64,000 nucleotides of DNA from Moorella glycerini (GTDB lineage: Bacteria > Bacillota > DSM-521 > Neomoorellales > Neomoorellaceae), in the NCBI RefSeq assembly GCF_009735625.1, contig NZ_CP046244.1, positions 248,001 through 312,000 of the forward strand, read 5' to 3'. Positions 51,587-60,950 of the stretch are shown in pieces (position 1 is the stretch's first letter; every line of letters starts with the position of its first letter). A program made the position numbers and the translations under genes. The notes under the pieces were generated by a model. It worked only from the letters and a program-made list of their open reading frames with translations, was not told the DNA's origin and did not search any database.

Positions 51587-53512
51587 TTGGGCCAGAATTT
51601 AGCCCAGAAAATAATCAGCCAGCACCTGGTAGCCGGCAAGATGGTGCCGGGGGAGGAAGTTGCCATCCGCATCGACCAGACCCTGACCCAGGACGCCACC
51701 GGCACCATGGCCTACCTGCAGCTGGAAGCCATGGGCATCCCCCGGGTGCGGACCAAACTTTCCGTCAGCTATGTCGACCATAATACCCTCCAGACCGGCT
51801 TTGAAAACGCCGATGACCACCTTTTCCTGCAGAGCATAGCCGCTAAATACGGCATCATCTTTTCCCGTCCCGGTAACGGCATCTGCCACCAGGTTCACCT
51901 GGAGCGCTTTGCCGTCCCGGGGACAACTCTCCTGGGTGCTGACAGCCATACCCCCACCGCCGGGGGGGTGGGCGCCCTGGCTATAGGCGCCGGCGGCCTG
52001 GAGGTCGCCGTGGCCATGGCCGGCGGTCCCTTCTATTTTAACATGCCGGCCGTCGTCCGTGTCAATTTACACGGCCGTTTATCCCCCTGGGTCAGTGCCA
52101 AGGATATTATCCTGGAGGTTTTACGCCGCCTGACGGTAAAAGGCGGGGTGGGTAAAATCATCGAATACGGCGGGGATGGTGTTGCCACCCTTTCCGTACC
52201 GGAACGAGCCACTATTACCAATATGGGTGCCGAACTGGGCGCCACCACCTCTATCTTTCCCAGCGATGAGGTTACCAGGGCCTTCCTGGCCGCCCAGGGA
52301 CGGGCTGCCGGCTGGGTAGAATTACTGCCGGATCCCGATGCTACTTATGAGCAGGTCATTGATATTGACCTGGGAAGCCTGGAACCACTGGTGGCCAGGC
52401 CCCACATGCCGGATAACGTGGCCACCGTCCGGGAAGCAGGACCCATTAAAGTCAACCAGGTGGCCATCGGTAGCTGTACCAATTCTTCTTATACCGATCT
52501 CATGCGCGTAGCGGCCATCCTCAAGGGCCGGCGCGTCCACCCGGACGTCAGCCTGGTTATTGCCCCCGGCTCCCGTCAGGTCTTCCGTATGCTGGCGGCG
52601 AACGGTGCCCTGGCCGACCTGATCACGGCAGGTGCCCGCATCCTGGAGTGTGCCTGCGGCCCCTGCATTGGTATGGGACAGGCCCCGCCTTCAGGTGGTG
52701 TCTCGGTGCGTACCTTCAACCGCAACTTCCAGGGCCGCAGCGGTACTGCTGACGCTTTAGTTTACCTGGCCAGCCCGGAGGTTGCTGCCGCCACGGCCAT
52801 CAACGGATACTTAAGCGACCCCAGGGAACTGGATGACCCCATCAATATAACTTTACCGGCAAGCTTCCCCGTAGACGACGGCATGTTCATCTTCCCGCCG
52901 GAGGACGGTTCCCGGGTGGAGATCCGGCGCGGGCCCAACATCAAACCGCTGCCGTTACCCCAGCCGCCGGACCCGGTGATTGCAGCGCCGGTAATCTTAA
53001 AGACGGGTGATAATATTACCACTGACCATATTTCACCGGCCGGGGCCAAATACCTGCCCCTGCGTTCCAACATCCCGGCCCTGGCCGAGCACGCCTTCGA
53101 GGGAGTGGACCCGACCTTTGCCCGGCGGGCCAGGGAAGCCGGCCAGGGAATAATTGTCGGCGGGCAAAACTACGGCCAGGGCTCCAGCCGCGAGCATGCC
53201 GCCCTCTGCCCCATGTACCTGGGCATCAAGGCCGTCATCGCCAAATCCTTCGCCCGTATCCACCGCAGTAATCTGGTGAACTTCGGCATCCTGCCGCTAA
53301 CCTTTACCGACCCGGCCGATTACGACCGCATTGCAGCCGGTGATAACCTGAACATTGATTTGCACGCCGGCCTGGGGCAGGATGAAATCGCAGTTACCAA
53401 CGTTACCAGGGGCTTTACCTTTAAAGTGCGCCACGGTCTTTCCCCCCGCCAGCAGGCCGTCATCCTGGCCGGAGGACTATTAAATTACACCAGGCAACAG
53501 GCAACGAAGTAA
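51587..53512 (+). CDS. Aconitase-family hydratase (paralogue 1)
   Basis: 641 residues, large and swivel domains in one chain. Iron-sulfur Cys are in AIGSCTNSSYTDLM and ECACGPCIGMG; the first large-domain motif is LGADSHTPTAGGVGALAIG; the C-terminal swivel has GQNYGQGSSREHAALCP. The length suits the bacterial mitochondrial-like aconitase or homoaconitase, shorter than AcnA. It probably makes isocitrate from citrate. TTG 51587 has GAGGAGG 8 bases upstream; the longer frame is not conserved. It ends 31 bases before a converging ferredoxin-type gene. Confidence 0.85.
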   Translation: MGQNLAQKIISQHLVAGKMVPGEEVAIRIDQTLTQDATGTMAYLQLEAMGIPRVRTKLSVSYVDHNTLQTGFENADDHLFLQSIAAKYGIIFSRPGNGICHQVHLERFAVPGTTLLGADSHTPTAGGVGALAIGAGGLEVAVAMAGGPFYFNMPAVVRVNLHGRLSPWVSAKDIILEVLRRLTVKGGVGKIIEYGGDGVATLSVPERATITNMGAELGATTSIFPSDEVTRAFLAAQGRAAGWVELLPDPDATYEQVIDIDLGSLEPLVARPHMPDNVATVREAGPIKVNQVAIGSCTNSSYTDLMRVAAILKGRRVHPDVSLVIAPGSRQVFRMLAANGALADLITAGARILECACGPCIGMGQAPPSGGVSVRTFNRNFQGRSGTADALVYLASPEVAAATAINGYLSDPRELDDPINITLPASFPVDDGMFIFPPEDGSRVEIRRGPNIKPLPLPQPPDPVIAAPVILKTGDNITTDHISPAGAKYLPLRSNIPALAEHAFEGVDPTFARRAREAGQGIIVGGQNYGQGSSREHAALCPMYLGIKAVIAKSFARIHRSNLVNFGILPLTFTDPADYDRIAAGDNLNIDLHAGLGQDEIAVTNVTRGFTFKVRHGLSPRQQAVILAGGLLNYTRQQATK

Positions 53513-53542
53513 ATACCCCGGGCAACTTATTCACTAAAAGCT

Positions 53543-53917
53543 TTACCCGTGGATCAGTACCGGCAGGCAGCGGGTACAAACCCAGGTGCTTTCGCCGTGG
53601 TGGCGGGCCAAGAGAAGGACGGCCCTGGTTTCATCAGCGCCGCAACGCAGGCAGCGGGGAGATGCGCCTTGAGCCCTTTTGGCCTCCAGGTTCTTTTCCG
53701 CGGCCACCGGGTCAAAGGCCGGTGCCTCCCGCTCCTCGATGGTCAGGGCGCCGGTAGGACAGACATTCAGGCAGACCCCGGCGCCGTCGCACAGCTCCTC
53801 CCGCAGGACCTTGGCCTTACCGTTGACAATCTCAATGGCCCCCTCGACGCAGGGCGATACGCACAGGCCGCAGCCGGTGCATTTCTCTTCGTCTATGCGG
53901 ACAATCTTGCGTTTCAT
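53543..53917 (-). CDS. 4Fe-4S ferredoxin-type protein with zinc-finger-like tail
   Basis: 124 residues. Two clusters' worth of Cys: EEKCTGCGLCVSPCVEGAI and CDGAGVCLNVCPTGALTI. A C-terminal extension of about 60 residues has CLRCGADETRAV and WVCTRCLPVL, two CxxC pairs that look like a zinc ribbon. Second cluster motif has an altered spacing (C-DGAGV-C), so one cluster may be atypical. ATG 53917 is favoured by AGGTGATC upstream. Partner unknown. Confidence 0.82.
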   Translation of the reverse strand: MKRKIVRIDEEKCTGCGLCVSPCVEGAIEIVNGKAKVLREELCDGAGVCLNVCPTGALTIEEREAPAFDPVAAEKNLEAKRAQGASPRCLRCGADETRAVLLLARHHGESTWVCTRCLPVLIHG

Positions 53918-53994
53918 AAGATCACCTTCTTGGGAGACATAGATTTTTATCAAGCTGCTTTGCTTACCTTTATTTTATCTCCTTTGCGCAAAGC

Positions 53995-54645
53995 TCATTG
54001 TGATGCCTTACCCCGGCCATTGTGATCCTCATCACTACAGTAACTACTAACCACACACTCCCGGCACCCGGGGTGCCTGGCCCTGCAGACCGCCCGGCCG
54101 TGGTAGATCAGCAGGTGGTGGGCTTCACCGCGGCTGCCCGGCGGCAGGACGGCCATCAGCTGCTTTTCCGTCTCCCGGACATTACCGGCACAGGCCAGGC
54201 CCAGGCGGTTGGCCACCCGGAAGACATGGGTGTCGACAGCGATGACATCCCGGCCATAGGCGTTGCTCAGGACCACATTGGCCACTTTGCGGCCTACGCC
54301 GGGAAGATCCAGGAGTTCCTCCAGGTTGTCCGGTACCCGGCCACCATATTTTTCCACCAAGTTCCGGCAGGCAGCCACCAGGTGGGCGGCTTTCATCCGG
54401 TACAGGCCCAGGCTTTTAATACAGGCGGCAACCTCTTCCGGGTCTGCCGCCGCTAAGGCTGCCGGCGTGGGATAACGCCGGAAAAGCTCGACTGTTACCT
54501 TGTTAACCTGATCGTCGGTGGTCTGGGCCGAGAGGATGGCCGCCACCAGGAGTTCAAAGGCATTGCTGTACTTGAGGCGCGACCGCGCCCCCGGGTAAGC
54601 AACCCGCAAGGATTGCAGGATGGCTTCTATCCTGTCCCTCTGCAT
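53995..54645 (-). CDS. nth: Endonuclease III
   Basis: 216 residues; removes oxidised pyrimidines and nicks the abasic site. HhH motif LPGVGRKVANVVLSNAYGRD with catalytic Lys in GRKVAN, VDTHVFRVANRLGL with the catalytic Asp, and the C-terminal 4Fe-4S loop C-x6-C-x2-C-x5-C in VCRARHPGCRECVVSSYC. ATG 54645 with GGGAG 9 bases upstream is preferred. Confidence 0.95.
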   Translation of the reverse strand: MQRDRIEAILQSLRVAYPGARSRLKYSNAFELLVAAILSAQTTDDQVNKVTVELFRRYPTPAALAAADPEEVAACIKSLGLYRMKAAHLVAACRNLVEKYGGRVPDNLEELLDLPGVGRKVANVVLSNAYGRDVIAVDTHVFRVANRLGLACAGNVRETEKQLMAVLPPGSRGEAHHLLIYHGRAVCRARHPGCRECVVSSYCSDEDHNGRGKASQ

Positions 54646-54679
54646 AACTTCCATCTCCCGGACAAAAAATAAAAACACT

Positions 54680-54725
54680 CCGTCTTTGCTTATATCGAAG
54701 CCCGCACGGCGGCAAACAAAGACGG
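54680..54725. repeat. Inverted repeat between nth and the thiamine-binding-like gene
   Basis: CCGTCTTTG at 54680-54688 and CAAAGACGG at 54717-54725 are perfect complements. On the minus strand the stem is followed by AGTGTTTTTATTTTTT, so it could stop leftward transcripts before nth or act on the divergent gene. Confidence 0.5.
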
Positions 54726-54758
54726 CGTCTTTAAGACATAGCGACAGGAGGTATCTCT

Positions 54759-55001
54759 ATGCTCAGCGCCGAGGTCAGCCTTTATCCCCAGAAGACGACC
54801 CGGGCCAGCGAGATTATCAACGACTCTATCCAATCCCTGGCCCGGCAGGGCGTTAGCTACAATGTAGGCCCCATCAGCACCGAAATCCACGGTACGGAAG
54901 AACAGGTCTGGACCGGTATCCGCTCCCTTTTCGACCGGGCCAGTTCAGCCGGCGAAGTCAGCATGGTCGTTACCCTTTCCAATGCGGCCCGTAAAGGTTG
55001 A
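54759..55001 (+). CDS. MTH1187/YkoF-type thiamine-binding-like protein
   Basis: 80 residues, ferredoxin-like fold. AEVSLYPQKTTRASEIINDS, VSYNVGPISTEIHGTEEQVW and VVTLSNAARKG fit the MTH1187 (DUF77) family, some members of which bind thiamine-related molecules. AGGAGG precedes the ATG by 7 bases. No TPP riboswitch was recognised upstream. Confidence 0.78.
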   Translation: MLSAEVSLYPQKTTRASEIINDSIQSLARQGVSYNVGPISTEIHGTEEQVWTGIRSLFDRASSAGEVSMVVTLSNAARKG

Positions 55002-55016
55002 AAGGTTTCCGGAATC

Positions 55017-55052
55017 AAAAAGCCGGTGTATATCATATACAGCCGGCTTTTT
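55017..55052 (+). terminator. Intrinsic terminator, probably bidirectional
   Basis: AAAGCCGG-TGTATA and TATACA-GCCGGCTTT pair (one bulge) and are followed by TTT. It lies between the thiamine-binding-like gene and pckA, converging. Confidence 0.8.
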
Positions 55053-55074
55053 TATATTCTTAGCAGGAGCATTT

Positions 55075-56655
55075 CTACTTACTGACAGGTCCGGCCGCCA
55101 GAATACCCGCCGGGACGTCCCTGAATTTGGCAAAGTTCTCCCTGAAGAGGCCAGCCAGCCTGCGGGCCATGGCATCATATCTTTCCGGTTCCGCCCAGGT
55201 ATTACGGGGATTGAGAATTTCCGCCGGGACCCCGGGGCAGGCTTCAGGTACCAGAAAGCCGAAAACAGGGTCGGAGGTAAATTCCACCTCATCCAGTTCA
55301 CCGTTTAAAGCCGCCCGGACCATGGCCCGGGTATAGGGCAGGCTCATGCGCCGGCCGGTGCCGTAAGGTCCCCCGGTCCAGCCGGTATTGACCAGGTAAA
55401 CGCTGGCGTTGTGCCTGGCTATCCTTTCCCCAAGGAGGTTGGCGTAAACCATGGGCGACCGGGGCAGGAAGGGGGCCCCGAAACAGGTGGAGAAGGTGGC
55501 CTGGGGCTCGGTAATCCCCCGCTCGGTGCCGGCCAGCTTGCTGGTATAACCGGACAGGAAATGGTACATGGCCTGTTCCCGGGTGAGTTTGGCTATGGGC
55601 GGCATAACGCCAAAGGCGTCAGCGGTGAGGAAAACTACCGTGCGGGGATGGCCGCCCACCCCCGGAATGACGGCGTTGGGGATGAAATCTACCGGGTAGG
55701 CGGCGCGGGTGTTTTCCGTCAGGGCATCGCTGTCGTAGTCAATGGCCCGGCAATCGGGGTCTACCATCACATTCTCCAGGACGCTGCCGAAACGGATGGC
55801 GTTCCAGATCTGGGGTTCGTGCTCGGCGGAAAGCTTGATACACTTGGCATAGCAACCGCCTTCAAAGTTAAAAATGCCCTTGTCCGACCAGCCGTGCTCG
55901 TCGTCGCCAATAAGGAAGCGTTCCGGATCGGCCGACAGGGTGGTCTTGCCGGTGCCGGAAAGGCCGAAGAACAGGGCCGTATCGCCTGCCGGGCCTATAT
56001 TGGCGGAACAGTGCATGGGACAAACGCCTTGTTCGGGTAACAAGTAGTTCATGACGGTAAAGATGGATTTTTTCATCTCGCCGGCATAGGAGGTACCGCC
56101 GATGATTATCACACGGCGGTCAAAATTGAGGATAACAAAGGCCTCGGAGCGGGTGCCGTCATGTTCCGGGATGGCCTTAAAGCCCGGGGCACAGATAACG
56201 GTAAACTGGGGTTCATGCCCGGTGAGTTCATCCGCCGCCGGCCGGATAAAAAGCTGGCGAACGAACAAGTTCTGCCAGGCATACTGGTTGACGATCCTGA
56301 TGGGCATGCGGTAGGCGGGATCGGCCCCGACAAAACCGTCAAAAACAAAGAGATCCCTTCCCTGGAGGTAGGCCGTCAGGCGGCTGTAGAGGCGTTCAAA
56401 GGTTGCCTCGCTCACAGGCTGGTTAACGGTACCCCAGCTGATGCTGTCGTGGACAGCGGGAGTGTCCACGATAAACCTGTCGTTAGGGGAACGGCCGGTA
56501 TACTTGCCGGTATTAACGCTTAAAGCCCCATTGGGAGCCAGGAGGCCTTCTCCCCGGGCCAGGGCTATTTCAACCAGCCGGGCCACCGGCAGGTTACGGT
56601 AAACAGTACCGGGATTAATGAGACCCAAGCGCTCTAAACCATAAGTATTACCCAT
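55075..56655 (-). CDS. pckA: PEP carboxykinase (ATP type)
   Basis: 526 residues; interconverts oxaloacetate and [14 protein letters not shown] at the substrate site, kinase-1a [14 protein letters not shown], kinase-2 [12 protein letters not shown], and [15 protein letters not shown]. Length and motifs are of the ATP-dependent enzyme. ATG 56655 is chosen because GAAGGAAGGGAGA precedes it; the longer frame adds 35 residues. Two strong palindromes lie within 110 bases upstream. Confidence 0.97.
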   Translation of the reverse strand: MGNTYGLERLGLINPGTVYRNLPVARLVEIALARGEGLLAPNGALSVNTGKYTGRSPNDRFIVDTPAVHDSISWGTVNQPVSEATFERLYSRLTAYLQGRDLFVFDGFVGADPAYRMPIRIVNQYAWQNLFVRQLFIRPAADELTGHEPQFTVICAPGFKAIPEHDGTRSEAFVILNFDRRVIIIGGTSYAGEMKKSIFTVMNYLLPEQGVCPMHCSANIGPAGDTALFFGLSGTGKTTLSADPERFLIGDDEHGWSDKGIFNFEGGCYAKCIKLSAEHEPQIWNAIRFGSVLENVMVDPDCRAIDYDSDALTENTRAAYPVDFIPNAVIPGVGGHPRTVVFLTADAFGVMPPIAKLTREQAMYHFLSGYTSKLAGTERGITEPQATFSTCFGAPFLPRSPMVYANLLGERIARHNASVYLVNTGWTGGPYGTGRRMSLPYTRAMVRAALNGELDEVEFTSDPVFGFLVPEACPGVPAEILNPRNTWAEPERYDAMARRLAGLFRENFAKFRDVPAGILAAGPVSK

Positions 56656-56722
56656 AAGCTCTCCCTTCCTTCTCCCTCTATATGAACCCTGAATCCGTGA
56701 TAACAGCAAACTATCATGCTCA

Positions 56723-56761
56723 CATTTACAGTAAATGGTGTTAGTAGTTATATTTAACACC
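56723..56761. promoter_or_regulatory. Two palindromes upstream of pckA
   Basis: CATTTACAGTAAATG (56723-56737) is a perfect 15-base palindrome, and GGTGTTA/TAACACC (56737-56743, 56755-56761) a perfect 7-bp pair touching it. Their spacing suggests a repressor operator for a carbon-flux regulator. No matching promoter boxes were fixed with certainty. Confidence 0.5.
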
Positions 56762-56807
56762 TATCGTAACATTAAATTGGGTCAAAAGTGCATTATAGGG
56801 ATAATGA

Positions 56808-57640
56808 CTATGGTTCCCTATCTATGGCCTCCTTTATATGGGAATAGTAAAGTAGACCTCCTGTAATAAAGAGGCTTGGGCCTGCTTCAATAACTAACTG
56901 CAGCCAAAAGTTCTGTATTAAGCTAACGCCACATACAGGTGCCGGAAAGCTGGATACCAGGGGCTGTGCTGGCCAAACCGTAATTTGACCTGCCGGGCAT
57001 GTTGAACTAGAGACGTCGGTGACCTTATACACCAGGCGGACAGGGGTGTCAGAGCCCTCAATTTTCACCAACTGGTGCCCTCTATAGACGGTTTTTCCCT
57101 CCCGCTCTACGGTGGCGGAACCATTTTCCTTAACAATGGCCAGCCAGGCTTCTGGCGTTTCCTTACGCAGGTTACGCTTAATGATAAAATCGGCTTTAAT
57201 TTCCGGGTCCAAACAGACCTGAAGATTATCCTGGCTGTCATTGCCGCCATCCATTCGTACTAAAAGTGGTAGTGAAGTAATGGTACGAGCATAAGTAATA
57301 GCCTGGCGCAGGAACTCAGGCGTCCCTTTTTGGTAATGCTGTTTCCTGGCCCCTAGTTCGGTATTAGCACAGTAGCCTTCCCTGCCGAGGTAGGCGAAGA
57401 TAGGTGCATGACCGTCATGGCCCTTATATGTCCTGGAAACACCCTCTTTCTTGGAATTCGAGTTATCAAAGGGAGAAACATCAATATCCAGGGGGGACAT
57501 ATTGACGCTTTTGCTCCCCGGAACCCAGGGTAATAGGAATCACCGGTGCCTGGAGTTTCTTAAGGAACCTGGTCGCTTCCTCCATGATAATTTCTTTGTA
57601 GGGGTAACTAAGACGAGGTCCTTACCACCCATACTAGAGG
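56808..57640 (-). pseudogene. IS1380-type transposase remnant
   Basis: The DDE domain is recognisable: PLDIDVSPFDNSNSKKEGVS, TYKGHDGHAPIFAYLG, PLLVRMDGGNDSQDNLQV, DFIIKRNLRKETPEAWLA. The upstream part MEEATRFLKKLQAPVIPI reads in another frame and ends in QYVP, joining the domain only if one C of the six-C run at 57491-57496 (plus-strand G run) is removed. Upstream of that the frame is broken again. C-terminally the family pattern fades after about residue 160. A dead element. Confidence 0.8.
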
Positions 57641-57759
57641 TGAGCCTTTAGTATTTCCTCCGACCTTATCAAGCAACTGCTAAAGACTTACCATAAGCCG
57701 ACACCTTACCTCGGGCAAGGGGTATCTGCTATAGATGCGCCGACACCTACATGTTTTGT
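57641..57759. other. Spacer between transposase remnant and aconitase paralogue 2
   Basis: Contains AGGTGTCGGC twice on the minus strand, about 46 bases apart, possibly insertion-sequence debris. No open frame of interest. Confidence 0.35.
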
Positions 57760-59694
57760 TTAATTGTTACTACCTACGTAGCGTAAAAGACCTCCGCTTA
57801 AAATAAGTTCTACTTCCCGCTGCGACAAATCGTGGACTACAGGGATTTTCAGCCCTTTACTTTTATCCTCCAACACCAGGCTTTTTTCCTCTAGCAACTT
57901 GTTCCTTAACCTTTCAAGAGTAAAAACTGCGCCCAAACTAATACAAGCATAATCCTCCGGCTCGGCCAAAATTAAAGGCAGGACGCCATAATTGATCAAG
58001 TTCTGGCGGTAAATGCGGGCAAAGGATTTGGCAACCACAACTTTTAGCCCTAAATATAAAGGCGCTAAAACGGCATGCTCCCTGCTCGAGCCCTGGCCAA
58101 AATTCTCCCCCCCTACCACCATCCAGGGCCGGTTATGTTCTTTGACGCGGCCCACAAAGCCGCTATCCAGGCGGCTGAAAGTATACTCGGCCATGGCCGG
58201 GATGTTGGAACGCAGGGAGAGCAATCTCGCCCCACCGGGGATAATATCATCCGTGCTTACATTATCGCCCGCTTTAAGCATAACTGTTAGTTCGAGCTTA
58301 TCCGGCAGGGGGTCGGTCTGAGGCACGGGCTTAATGTTGGGACCACGGACAATCTCTACCTTCTCTCCTTCGGGCGGCGGCGTTACAATAAGGTTGTCGT
58401 CCACGGGATAGATCTTGCTGATTTTAAGCTCCGGCATATCTCCCAGTTCCCGGGGGTCGGTAATCCTGCCCCTCAGGGCGGTCGCTGCCGCCACCGCAGG
58501 ACTGGCGATATAAACAAGAGCATCTTCCGTGCCGCTGCGCCCCCGGTAATTGCGGTTGACCGTCCGTACCGACACACTGCCAGAAGCCGGTGACTGGCCG
58601 ATTCCATTGCAGGGACCACAGCCCACCTCTAAAATGCGGGCTCCGGACTCTATAAGGGTATCTAAAATACCATTGGCTATCATCATGCGCAGGATCCGCC
58701 TGGTACCTGGTGCGATGACAAGGCTAACGTGGGGCGGGATAACTTTACCCTTAAGTATCTCGGCCGCAATAGCCATATCTTCCAAGGAAGAGTTGGTACA
58801 GCTACCTATAACCACCTGCTGCACCGGCATTCCCGCAATTTCGTTCACTTTAACAACATTATCGGGACTGTGGGGTTGGGCGATTAACGGTTCCAGTTCA
58901 TCCAGGTTGATAACAATTTCCTCGTCGTAATCGGCCCCCACATCTGCTTCCAGGGGCTGCCAGTCCTCTTCCCGTCCTACACTTTGGAAAAATTCCCGCG
59001 TCCTCTCGTCGCTAGGAAAGAGTGAACTAGTGGCCCCGAGCTCCGCACCCATATTGCAGATAGTGGCCCTTTCATATACCGAAAGGGTAGCTACCCCTGG
59101 TCCAGTATATTCAAAAATACACCCCACACCGCCTTTGACCGTCAGGCGACGCAAAAGTTCTAAAATAACGTCCTTGGCTGCAACCCAGGGCCGAAGCCTG
59201 CCCCTTAATTCAACTCTTACAACCCTGGGCATGCGCAAGAAATAGGGCGCACCGGCTAGGGCCACGGCCACATCCAGGCCACCGGCCCCTATGCCCAGCA
59301 TGCCCGCCCCACCGGCTGTAGGCGTGTGACTATCAGACCCCAGCAAGAACCCGCCGGGGCGAACAAAACGCTCAAGGTGGATTTGGTGGCAGATGCCGTT
59401 GCCAGCCCTGGAAAGGTGGACTCCGAATTTGGCCGCCACCGAGGCTAAATAGCGGTGGTCATCGGCATTTTCATAACCAACCTGTAATAAGTTATGGTCT
59501 ATATAGCTAACTCCCAGATCAACCTTAATACGATTAAGGCCTGTAGTTTCGAATTGAAGATAAACCATCGTCCCGGTGGCATCCTGGGTTAAAACCTGAT
59601 CGGGCTTGATGGCAATTTCGCTCCCGGGTTCCAGGGAACCCTCCACCAGGTGGGCGGCTAAAATCTTTTGAGTCAGGTTCATCGATTGAGGCAT
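57760..59694 (-). CDS. Aconitase-family hydratase (paralogue 2)
   Basis: 644 residues, same two-domain layout as the copy at 51.6 kb and clearly related to it: LTQDATGTMVYLQFE, SDSHTPTAGGAGMLGIGAGG, VIGSCTNSSLEDMA, EVGCGPCNGIGQSP, swivel GENFGQGSSREHAVLAP. It lies 54 bases after a D-2-hydroxyacid dehydrogenase on the same strand and may act on a different hydroxy-carboxylate than citrate. The ribosome site is weak (GAGTGAT). Codon use looks more A+T rich than the first copy. Confidence 0.85.
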   Translation of the reverse strand: MPQSMNLTQKILAAHLVEGSLEPGSEIAIKPDQVLTQDATGTMVYLQFETTGLNRIKVDLGVSYIDHNLLQVGYENADDHRYLASVAAKFGVHLSRAGNGICHQIHLERFVRPGGFLLGSDSHTPTAGGAGMLGIGAGGLDVAVALAGAPYFLRMPRVVRVELRGRLRPWVAAKDVILELLRRLTVKGGVGCIFEYTGPGVATLSVYERATICNMGAELGATSSLFPSDERTREFFQSVGREEDWQPLEADVGADYDEEIVINLDELEPLIAQPHSPDNVVKVNEIAGMPVQQVVIGSCTNSSLEDMAIAAEILKGKVIPPHVSLVIAPGTRRILRMMIANGILDTLIESGARILEVGCGPCNGIGQSPASGSVSVRTVNRNYRGRSGTEDALVYIASPAVAAATALRGRITDPRELGDMPELKISKIYPVDDNLIVTPPPEGEKVEIVRGPNIKPVPQTDPLPDKLELTVMLKAGDNVSTDDIIPGGARLLSLRSNIPAMAEYTFSRLDSGFVGRVKEHNRPWMVVGGENFGQGSSREHAVLAPLYLGLKVVVAKSFARIYRQNLINYGVLPLILAEPEDYACISLGAVFTLERLRNKLLEEKSLVLEDKSKGLKIPVVHDLSQREVELILSGGLLRYVGSNN

Positions 59695-59748
59695 AAAATC
59701 ACTCGCTTTCCTATCTGGTAGTTTGGGTTACTTTTAGCAAGCTTATAG

Positions 59749-60702
59749 TTACGTGAGCATGTACAGGGGTTTCTCTCCCCTGGCGACACGGTCTACATTT
59801 TCGCGCACGACCCTGGCTGTAGCTTCCAAAACCTCTCTGGTAGTTGCCCCAATATGAGGCGTGAGAATTACATTTGGTTGTGTGAATATACAGTCATTTG
59901 GGTCAGCCGGTTCTTCCCAGGCCGCATCGGTGGCAAAACCACCCAGTCGGCCAGATTGTAGGGCATGCAACAAGGCTTCGCGGTCAATCAGGGGTCCCCG
60001 GGAAAGATTTATTAAATAGGCCCCCGGTCGCATGGCTGCCAGCTCTCTGGGCCCAATCAGCCCCACGGTTTTTTCATTTAACGGTAACGTTAAAACGACA
60101 TAATCTGACTGAGCTAACAAATCAATAAGGTATTCTGGAGTTTGGACAAGCTCTATGCCCAGGGCTCTGGCCAGTCCCGGTGTTGGATTCTCCGTCACCG
60201 CCAGTACTCTCATACCCAATCCTTTGACCCTCAAGGCAAGTGCTGTCCCTATTCGCCCGAGGCCTACCACGCCTAAGGTCTTACCAGCCACCTCGGTTCC
60301 CACGGGTTCACCCAGGCGTTTTTCTTCAACCATTTGGGCTGCCAGGCGCGCCCTTCTGGCCAGGGCAAAAATTAAATAGATACCCAGTTCTGCCACCGCC
60401 ACAGTGTTCAAGCCCGGTACATTGGCCACGGGAACGCCAAACTCCTGGGCAATACTCAAGTCAACCACATCCGCGGCCACCCCAAAATGCTGAATAAGCT
60501 GGAGACGACGCGCCTTTTCGAATATTTCTCGGTTCACAAAATTAAGGGGAAAACCCATACTACTAGTTACCAGGATTTCCAGCGACTCCACCTCGCCCAG
60601 CAACTGCTCCTTGTTCTGGATAACCACCAGGTGGTGTTCAGCCAATTCTTTCTCTAATACCTGAATCGTGTTGGGCGATTTAGAAAGGAGGCCTATATGC
60701 AA
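59749..60702 (-). CDS. D-2-hydroxyacid dehydrogenase (3-phosphoglycerate-dehydrogenase-like)
   Basis: About 317 residues, NAD-dependent. The nucleotide site is VVGLGRIGTALALRVKGLG; catalytic residues are Arg in INLSRGPLIDREALL, Glu near TDAAWEEPADP and His in ILTPHIGATTREVLE. No ACT domain, so not a full serine-pathway SerA. TTG 60702 has GGGAGGG 7 bases upstream. The stop of the permease remnant (TAG) is one base before this start, so the two were or are translationally coupled. Confidence 0.87.
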   Translation of the reverse strand: MHIGLLSKSPNTIQVLEKELAEHHLVVIQNKEQLLGEVESLEILVTSSMGFPLNFVNREIFEKARRLQLIQHFGVAADVVDLSIAQEFGVPVANVPGLNTVAVAELGIYLIFALARRARLAAQMVEEKRLGEPVGTEVAGKTLGVVGLGRIGTALALRVKGLGMRVLAVTENPTPGLARALGIELVQTPEYLIDLLAQSDYVVLTLPLNEKTVGLIGPRELAAMRPGAYLINLSRGPLIDREALLHALQSGRLGGFATDAAWEEPADPNDCIFTQPNVILTPHIGATTREVLEATARVVRENVDRVARGEKPLYMLT

Positions 60703-60703
60703 G

Positions 60704-60844
60704 CTAATCCCTCCCGTATCCAAGTAATTCTGTAAAAAGTCCCTGATGGATCAGGGTTAAAGCAGCCACCAACAGTAGACCTCTTTTCAAGAGGCTGACC
60801 CGGCCTAATAGCCAGCCTTGCCGCGCTCGGTAGAACTGGTGAGA
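60704..60844 (-). pseudogene. C-terminal remnant of a TRAP permease
   Basis: The frame reads SHQFYRARQGWLLGRVSLLK then RGLLLVAALTLIHQGLFTEL and ends LGYGRD-stop. It matches the C-terminus of the intact fused permease next door (QGWLLTRLTPVERVLLLAAA, LLLIKPGLLTDLMGYG) over about 40 residues, including position of helices. A TAA lies just before it and no start codon is evident. It seems to be the tail of a lost second permease. Confidence 0.75.
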
Positions 60845-60889
60845 TTAACGGTGTCTGTCGCCACCCCAAACTGTTGGACCGGCAAAAGA

Positions 60890-60919
60890 TCTCTACCAGG
60901 TAGATAATTTTTTTGTCAA
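60890..60919 (-). promoter_or_regulatory. Possible promoter for the dehydrogenase-aconitase genes
   Basis: TTGACA at 60919-60914, an 18-bp A+T-rich spacer, TAGAGA at 60895-60890. The -10 is poor, but the -35 is perfect and no other candidate was seen. Confidence 0.4.
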
Positions 60920-60950
60920 CAAATTTTAAAAAGAAACCCTATGCTGCTAT

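Noticed and set aside
54680-54758. TPP riboswitch before the thiamine-binding-like gene
   Set aside because: The inverted repeat has no CTGAGA-type thi-box sequence; it looks like a plain stem.
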